NCBI GenBank assembly: GCA_945868195.1
Contig: CAMBLP010000053.1
Coordinates: forward strand, 1-13,287
DNA: 13,287 nucleotides
Reading direction: 5' to 3'
Source: Bordetella parapertussis
Lineage (GTDB): Bacteria > Pseudomonadota > Gammaproteobacteria > Burkholderiales > Burkholderiaceae_B
Within the stretch, counting starts at the first letter, position 1; every line of letters starts with the position of its first letter. The notes under the pieces were generated by a model. It was not told where the DNA came from, did not search any database, and saw only the letters and a list, made by a program, of their open reading frames with translations. Position numbers and translations under genes: made by a program. Positions 8,765 to 13,287 of this stretch are shown piece after piece.

Positions 8765-9445
8765 TTAAACCGGGGCGTTAGGTTGTTTACTCAAAATCCC
8801 TGGATGATCCCGGTAAAAATCGACAAGGTGTTGCACCACGCGATTTGGATCGTCCTCGATGATTAAGGTATGACGATCCAGAGGGTTAATAAGGGCGGTT
8901 TGTTCTAGCTGAGACCGGAGCCAAGTCATCAGCCCTCCCCAAAACTCCGTACCAACCAAAATCACGGGACCAGGCGGGATCTTTCCCGTTTGCATGAGCG
9001 TGACCGCTTCAAAGAGCTCGTCGAGCGTGCCAAAACCACCCGGTAGCACGACATAGGCTAAGCTATTCATGAAAAAGGTCGCTTTACGAGACACAAAATG
9101 CTGAAAGGGCAGGCTAATGGTTTGAAAATCGTTGTGTTTAGACTCTTTTGGCAGTTTGATATGTAAACCAACGCTGGTGCCACCCGCCTCAAAGGCCCCT
9201 TTGTTTGCGGCCTCCATGATACCGGGACCACCACCGGCGATAATCGTAAAACCCGTCTTCGCCAGTCCGCGAGCGATTGCCTCGCTCAAGGTGTAATAAG
9301 GGGAGTCTTTTTTAATCCGCGCGCTGCCAAAGATGCTGATTGCGGGTCCGATTTCTGCCAAAGTATCGGCTGCGTGCAGCATCTCTGACATAATTTGGGT
9401 TGTTTGCTGGAGTGCTGGCGAAACTTTTTCTTCTTTGTGGCCCAT
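8765..9445 (-). CDS. LOG family protein (TIGR00730-type Rossmann-fold nucleotide-binding protein)
   Basis: Members of this family include LOG enzymes, which release free cytokinin bases from nucleoside 5'-monophosphates; in most bacteria the physiological substrate is uncertain, though nucleotide 5'-monophosphate nucleosidase activity is known for some relatives. The 226-residue protein shows SIFGSARI at 37-44, the glycine-rich loop AGGGPGIMEAANKGAF at 70-85, SRKATFF around 119-125, and the signature PGGFGTLDE at 135-143, with the Arg and Glu of the proposed active site present. The ATG at 9445 is the first possible start: the frame upstream meets a stop within 12 codons. AAGG lies eight bases before it. 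Internal ATGs at 9391 and 9382 lack good ribosome binding sites but would keep the whole Rossmann core. The start overlaps that of polA on the other strand; gabD follows 65 bp downstream. Confidence 0.9.
   Translation of the reverse strand: MGHKEEKVSPALQQTTQIMSEMLHAADTLAEIGPAISIFGSARIKKDSPYYTLSEAIARGLAKTGFTIIAGGGPGIMEAANKGAFEAGGTSVGLHIKLPKESKHNDFQTISLPFQHFVSRKATFFMNSLAYVVLPGGFGTLDELFEAVTLMQTGKIPPGPVILVGTEFWGGLMTWLRSQLEQTALINPLDRHTLIIEDDPNRVVQHLVDFYRDHPGILSKQPNAPV
9386..9394 (+). promoter_or_regulatory. Candidate extended -10 promoter element for polA
   Basis: TG, one base, then CATAAT (9389-9394, five of six matches to TATAAT) forms an extended -10 element on the + strand about 50 bases before the polA ATG, inside the LOG coding sequence. 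The -35 position holds nothing close to consensus, which extended -10 promoters can tolerate. Since polA starts within the start codon of the opposite gene, its promoter must lie in this region; the exact site is a guess. Confidence 0.3.
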
Positions 9446-12164
9446 GAAAAAAACCTTGTTGCTAGTAGATGGATCGAGTTATCTGTATCGTGCCTATCAC
9501 GCGATGCCTGATTTACGTAATGCGCAGGGAGAGCCGACAGGCGCCATTTATGGCGTGGTCAACATGATGCGCAAAATGCTACATGATTATCAGGCACAGT
9601 ATGCCGCATGTGTGTTCGATGTGCGCGGCAAAACCTTTCGCGAAGACTTATATCCAGAATATAAATCACATCGCCCCCCCATGCCCGAGGACCTTGCCGC
9701 GCAGATCGAGCCGATCCACGAGGCGATTCGCGCAATGGGCTGGCCTGTCTTAGGGGTCGAGGGGGTTGAAGCTGATGACGTGATTGGTACCTTGGCGCAG
9801 TGGGCGAGCGATCATGAGGTACACACGATTATTTCTACGGGTGATAAGGACCTGGCCCAATTGGTCACCCCCTATGTGACGCTGGTCAACACCATGTCCA
9901 ATGAAAAGCTCGATCCAAGCGGAGTAGTGCGTAAATTTGGAGTTGGTCCTGAGCGGATTGTGGATTACTTGATGCTGGTGGGCGATACGGTAGACAACGT
10001 ACCGGGTGTGCAAAAGGTCGGACCTAAAACGGCCGCCAAGTGGATTGATGAGTACGGTTCTGTCGACGCGCTGATTGAGCGCGCAGGCGAGATCAAAGGC
10101 GTTGCCGGTGAAAATTTACGCACGGCAATTCCCCAATTTGCTTTGACGCGCGAGTTGTTGACGGTCAAAATTGATTGTGACTTGAGTCGCGAGGTCCCAA
10201 ATATTGAGGCACTGTTACCCAAAAGTCCGAACTCAGAAGCGCTCGTCAAACTTTTTGAACGGTATGGTTTCCGCTCTTGGTTACGCGAATTGACAGGCGA
10301 GCAAGAGCGGATTCCGACGGGCGATACCCGTGTCCCAACTGAGGCCGCTAAGCCCGCCGCGCCTGAGCACAAAAGCTATGAAATGGTGACGGACTGGGCC
10401 GCGTTGGACGCCTGGCTCGCTCGAGTCCGGGCGGCAGACTGTGTCGCGCTCGATACCGAAACGACGTCGCTCGATGCCATGCAAGCCCGCCTCGTCGGTA
10501 TTTCCTTGTCCGTAGAAGCGGGCGGTGCATGCTATATCCCCGTCGGTCATCGCGGTACTGACTCACAAGGCCAACTCTCTAAAGAAGGCGTGCTTGAGCG
10601 GATGAAGTCATGGCTTGAGGATCCGCGCGCGACCAAGCTTCTCCATCACGCCAAGTACGACACCCATGTCTTTGCCAACGAAGGCATAGACTTGCGTGGC
10701 GTCGCGGATGACACCATGTTGCAGGCCTATGTGTTGGAGTCGCATCGGGGCGTGGGTCTAGAGGAGCTCTGTCAGCGCTATCTGGGTATCAAGGGCGTCT
10801 CCTATGAGGAAATTTGCGGCAAAGGTGCGCACCAAATCGGTTTTGATCAGGTCGACCTCGAACGCGCGACCCAATACGCTTGCGAAGATGCCGACTTTAC
10901 CTTGCGTCTGCATGAGGTTTTGCGCCCCAAAATCCGCCAGGAGGAAAAGCTTGAGTATATCTACGCTCTCGAGATGCAAGCCTCGCGCGTGTTGTTTGAG
11001 ATCGAGCGTACCGGTGTAGGGATCGACTCTGCAGAGTTAGGACGTCAAAGCCACGTATTGGGACAGGAATTGCTGGAGTTAGAGCGCAAGGCCTATGAGT
11101 TGGCGGGACAACCCTTTAATCTCAACTCCCCCAAACAATTAGGGGAAATTCTGTTTGGCAAGATGCAGTTGCCTGTTGTTCGAAAAACAGCAGGCGGTGC
11201 GCCTTCGACCGACGAGGAAGTGCTGTCGAAACTCGCCGAGGACTACCCCTTGCCTCAAGTGTTGCTCGAGTACCGAGGCCTTGCCAAGCTCAAATCTACG
11301 TATACCGACAAGCTGCCCAAGATGGTGAATCCCTCAACGGGAAGGGTACACACCCATTACTCTCAAGCTTCGGTGATTACCGGACGTCTGGCCTCGTCAG
11401 AGCCCAATTTACAAAACATTCCGGTGCGTTCCGAGGCGGGTCGACGGGTGCGCGAGGCCTTTATCGCGACCAAGGGAAAAATAATCTCTGCCGACTATTC
11501 GCAAATCGAACTTCGCGTCATGGCACACGTCTCCAACGATGCGAATTTACAAAAAGCCTTTGCTGCCGGTGAGGACATCCATCGCGCCACAGCCTCAGAG
11601 GTGTTTGGCGTGCCATTGCCGGAGGTGACCAGTGAGCAGCGACGGGCGGCCAAGGCGATTAATTTCGGTTTGATTTACGGCATGGGTGCGTTCGGATTGG
11701 CCAGCAACCTTGGCATTACCAGAGATGCCGCCCAGTCCTATATTGATCGCTATTTCGCGCGCTATCCTGGCGTGGCGCAGTACATGGCCGAGACCAAAAC
11801 GCTTGCGCATGCGCAGGGCTTTGTTGAAACTGTTTTTGGGCGCAGGCTATGGCTGCTCGATATCAATGCCGCCGGTGCGCGGCGCGCAGGCGCTGAGCGT
11901 GCGGCGATTAATGCGCCGATGCAAGGCACCGCGGCCGACCTGATCAAGCTCGCCATGGTGGCCGTCCAAGGTTGGCTGCATGAGCAAAAACTGCAGAGCA
12001 AGATTGTGATGCAGGTCCATGACGAACTGGTCTTGGATGTTCCTGATGACGAGATCGAGCGCATCAAGCAAAACCTACCTCGCTTGATGTGCGAGGTCGC
12101 TCAGTTGAGGGTCCCTTTGATCGCGGAATTGGGCGTTGGTCCCAACTGGGAACAAGCCCACTGA
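9444..12164 (+). CDS. polA: DNA polymerase I
   Basis: DNA polymerase I removes RNA primers, fills gaps and repairs DNA. The 906-residue protein (E. coli 928) has all three modules. The 5'-nuclease (about 1-300) shows LLVDGSSYLYRAYHA, VFDVRGKTFREDLYPEYKSHRP, GVEADDVIGTLA and GDTVDNVPGV. The 3'-5' exonuclease keeps its metal ligands: Asp337 and Glu339 in DTET, Asp423 in DDTML, Tyr478 and Asp482 in YACED, so proofreading is predicted active. The polymerase domain has motif A with Asp684 (DYSQIELR), motif B with Lys737, Phe741 and Tyr745 (KAINFGLIYG), and motif C with His859-Asp860-Glu861 (QVHDELVLDV). The frame is open upstream to an ATG at 9333, but those 37 residues are unlike the family and antisense to the LOG gene; the ATG at 9444 matches the usual N-terminus. 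It has no clear Shine-Dalgarno sequence. It ends 4 bp from the convergent htpX stop. Confidence 0.97.
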   Translation: MKKTLLLVDGSSYLYRAYHAMPDLRNAQGEPTGAIYGVVNMMRKMLHDYQAQYAACVFDVRGKTFREDLYPEYKSHRPPMPEDLAAQIEPIHEAIRAMGWPVLGVEGVEADDVIGTLAQWASDHEVHTIISTGDKDLAQLVTPYVTLVNTMSNEKLDPSGVVRKFGVGPERIVDYLMLVGDTVDNVPGVQKVGPKTAAKWIDEYGSVDALIERAGEIKGVAGENLRTAIPQFALTRELLTVKIDCDLSREVPNIEALLPKSPNSEALVKLFERYGFRSWLRELTGEQERIPTGDTRVPTEAAKPAAPEHKSYEMVTDWAALDAWLARVRAADCVALDTETTSLDAMQARLVGISLSVEAGGACYIPVGHRGTDSQGQLSKEGVLERMKSWLEDPRATKLLHHAKYDTHVFANEGIDLRGVADDTMLQAYVLESHRGVGLEELCQRYLGIKGVSYEEICGKGAHQIGFDQVDLERATQYACEDADFTLRLHEVLRPKIRQEEKLEYIYALEMQASRVLFEIERTGVGIDSAELGRQSHVLGQELLELERKAYELAGQPFNLNSPKQLGEILFGKMQLPVVRKTAGGAPSTDEEVLSKLAEDYPLPQVLLEYRGLAKLKSTYTDKLPKMVNPSTGRVHTHYSQASVITGRLASSEPNLQNIPVRSEAGRRVREAFIATKGKIISADYSQIELRVMAHVSNDANLQKAFAAGEDIHRATASEVFGVPLPEVTSEQRRAAKAINFGLIYGMGAFGLASNLGITRDAAQSYIDRYFARYPGVAQYMAETKTLAHAQGFVETVFGRRLWLLDINAAGARRAGAERAAINAPMQGTAADLIKLAMVAVQGWLHEQKLQSKIVMQVHDELVLDVPDDEIERIKQNLPRLMCEVAQLRVPLIAELGVGPNWEQAH

Positions 12165-12168
12165 TACT

Positions 12169-13050
12169 TTAGCTTACAGGCATTTGCTGCAACGCTTGAA
12201 TGCGTGCAGGAATGGGGGGGTGCGTGGAAAATAACGCACTGATCCCTTTGCGACCAGAAATGCCCGAAGCCTCAAAGCTCTTGGGCAAATCACCGGGCTC
12301 TAAGCCACCTAGGCGAGCCAACGCACGAATCATGGGTTCGCGTGAGCTCATCAACTGTGCTGAGCCAGCATCCGCGCGATATTCTCTTTGACGTGAAAAC
12401 CAGGCCACGATCACACTGGCGAGAATGCCAAAGGCGATTTCACACACGATGACGGTGATGTAGTAGCCAACGCCGAGACCTTTGTCATTTTTGAGAAGCA
12501 CACGGTCAACAAAATAACCAACGATGCGGGCAAAAAACACCACAAAGGTGTTCACAACGCCCTGGATCAGGGTCAACGTAATCATGTCGCCATTGGCGAT
12601 GTGGGCGACTTCGTGGGCCAGAACCGCAGAGATTTCTTCTTCGGTCATGCTGTCAAGAAGGCCTGTCGAGACCGCGACCAGCGAGTCGTTGCGGAAAGCA
12701 CCCGTCGCAAAGGCATTTGGCTCGCCTTCGTAGATGGCCACCTCAGGATGACCAATACCCGCGCGTTCAGCAAGCTGATGCACCGTGTCGACCAGCCACG
12801 CCTCACGCGGGCCACCTGGCGCTTGCGGATCAATGATCTGCGCGCCAGTGCTCCACTTTGCCATCGGTTTGCTGATGAGCAAAGAAATAATCGAGCCTGT
12901 AAAGCCGACAATCAAGGAAAAGATCAGCAGCATCTGAACGTTCAGACCCTGGTCGGTGATGAAGCGATTGACACCCAAAATGCTCAGCGTCACGCTCAGT
13001 ACCAGCATCACGGCAAGGTTAGTCAGCAGAAATAAGACAATTCTCTTCAT
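12169..13050 (-). CDS. htpX: Membrane zinc metalloprotease HtpX (M48 family)
   Basis: HtpX is an inner-membrane protease that degrades misfolded membrane proteins, overlapping in role with FtsH. With the start at 13050 the protein is 293 residues, the same length as E. coli HtpX, and begins [17 protein letters not shown] like its homologue. Two N-terminal membrane segments (about 4-25 and 38-59) precede the zinc site HEVAH at 146-150 followed by IANGD; the third ligand is probably Glu223 in [12 protein letters not shown]. Two further hydrophobic stretches lie at about 157-180 and 196-217. The C-terminal [13 protein letters not shown] is typical of the family. A longer frame from a TTG at 13092 adds 14 residues without a ribosome binding site and is not preferred. 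The ATG at 13050 also lacks a strong Shine-Dalgarno sequence. Transcription is convergent with polA. Confidence 0.95.
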   Translation of the reverse strand: MKRIVLFLLTNLAVMLVLSVTLSILGVNRFITDQGLNVQMLLIFSLIVGFTGSIISLLISKPMAKWSTGAQIIDPQAPGGPREAWLVDTVHQLAERAGIGHPEVAIYEGEPNAFATGAFRNDSLVAVSTGLLDSMTEEEISAVLAHEVAHIANGDMITLTLIQGVVNTFVVFFARIVGYFVDRVLLKNDKGLGVGYYITVIVCEIAFGILASVIVAWFSRQREYRADAGSAQLMSSREPMIRALARLGGLEPGDLPKSFEASGISGRKGISALFSTHPPIPARIQALQQMPVS

Positions 13051-13153
13051 GTTTTTTAATAGACTCTTTGTCAACGTTAAGGGAAATTGCAACGAACGAT
13101 TGTGAGTGTAGCTGTGACCTTCAAGGAATTAAAGAGTTCCCTGAGAAAGAAGG
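13051..13153 (-). other. Intergenic region upstream of htpX
   Basis: This 103-bp gap separates htpX from the gene upstream on the same strand. On the - strand it contains CAGGGAA and TTCCTTG (13143-13122), which can pair as a seven-pair stem with one G-U pair and an eight-base loop; no T-run follows, so it is a poor terminator. A TTGACA (around 13073-13068) is present but has no -10 at the correct spacing. A CTTGAA resembling a heat-shock -35 element occurs near 13124-13119 without a good matching -10. The htpX promoter probably lies here but I cannot place it. Confidence 0.4.
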
Positions 13154-13287
13154 TTAGGGCTGATCTTCGATTCCGAGATCCATGGCATGACGGTACCACT
13201 CATGGAAATGCTGCATGCCGTCCTCCATGGGGGACTGATAGGGACCGGTTTCAGAAACGCCACGCTGCAGGAGCGCTCGTCGTCCTG
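13154..13287 (-). CDS. C-terminal 43 residues of an unidentified protein, possibly a Rieske-type oxygenase alpha subunit (5' end outside window)
   Basis: On the - strand the frame is open from the window edge to a TAA at 13156-13154. The visible end reads GRRALLQRGVSETGPYQSP followed by MEDGMQHFHEWYRHAMDLG and IEDQP. The pattern of an LQRG-type segment, a GPYxSP stretch, an acidic-Gly pair and HFHEWY before the stop recalls the C-terminal helix of ring-hydroxylating oxygenase alpha subunits as I remember them, but 43 residues without the Rieske or iron-binding motifs cannot settle it. That it is coding is supported by the open frame, its place 103 bp before htpX on the same strand, and the protein-like composition. 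The function should be treated as unknown. Confidence 0.65.
   Translation of the reverse strand, partial: GRRALLQRGVSETGPYQSPMEDGMQHFHEWYRHAMDLGIEDQP

Noticed and set aside
9333..9443. N-terminal extension of polA by 37 residues from an upstream ATG
   Set aside because: The extra residues do not resemble the family N-terminus, which begins a few residues before LLVDGSSYLYRAYHA, and they are antisense to the conserved start of the LOG gene.
12601..13035. 144-codon + strand frame opposite htpX
   Set aside because: It is antisense to the conserved zinc protease gene, and its composition is that of a reversed membrane protein frame.
13051..13092. Longer HtpX from a TTG start at 13092
   Set aside because: It adds 14 residues absent from the family and has no ribosome binding site; the ATG at 13050 gives the exact family length and N-terminus.
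13097..13125. Heat-shock (sigma-32) promoter before htpX
   Set aside because: CTTGAA on the - strand matches a -35 element, but at 13-15 bases downstream there is only a poor match to the CCCCAT-type -10, so it cannot be called.

Overview
The window is a stretch of core bacterial chromosome. Gene order rimP(not seen)-nusA-infB-rbfA-truB-typA, the Burkholderia-like wording of RbfA (for example [10 protein letters not shown] at the C-terminal half), and the moderate GC content point to a betaproteobacterium of the order Burkholderiales, possibly near Alcaligenaceae. That family-level placement is inference from memory of related proteins, not from a search. No CRISPR array, tRNA, rRNA, insertion sequence, prophage or island signature was seen, and coding density is very high: no gene-free stretch longer than about 105 bases exists.

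Left part (1-7183, + strand): a transcription/translation operon. It holds the C-terminal two thirds of NusA (antitermination factor), then IF-2, RbfA, TruB and BipA/TypA, with spacings of 78, 9, 24 and 9 bp. Together these supply elongation control (NusA), initiation (IF-2), 30S maturation (RbfA), tRNA pseudouridine-55 (TruB) and a ribosome-associated GTPase (BipA). The operon ends in a perfect 36-bp palindromic terminator that can also end the convergent gabD transcript.

Middle part (7215-9445, - strand): a LOG-family nucleotide-binding protein followed 65 bp downstream by gabD (succinate-semialdehyde dehydrogenase). They may be co-transcribed; a weak promoter candidate lies in the gap.

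Right part: polA (9444-12164, + strand) starts head-to-head with the LOG gene, the two ATG codons sharing the tetramer CATG. polA ends 4 bp from the stop of the convergent htpX gene (membrane M48 protease, - strand). Upstream of htpX lies the 3' end of another - strand gene, cut by the window edge, whose 43 visible residues faintly resemble the C-terminus of Rieske-type oxygenase alpha subunits.

I found no undescribed system. The observations worth a second look are gene-junction architecture (CATG start overlap, 4-bp convergent junction, hairpins around starts), a shortened TruB, an altered conserved motif in RbfA and an unusually long IF-2 linker.
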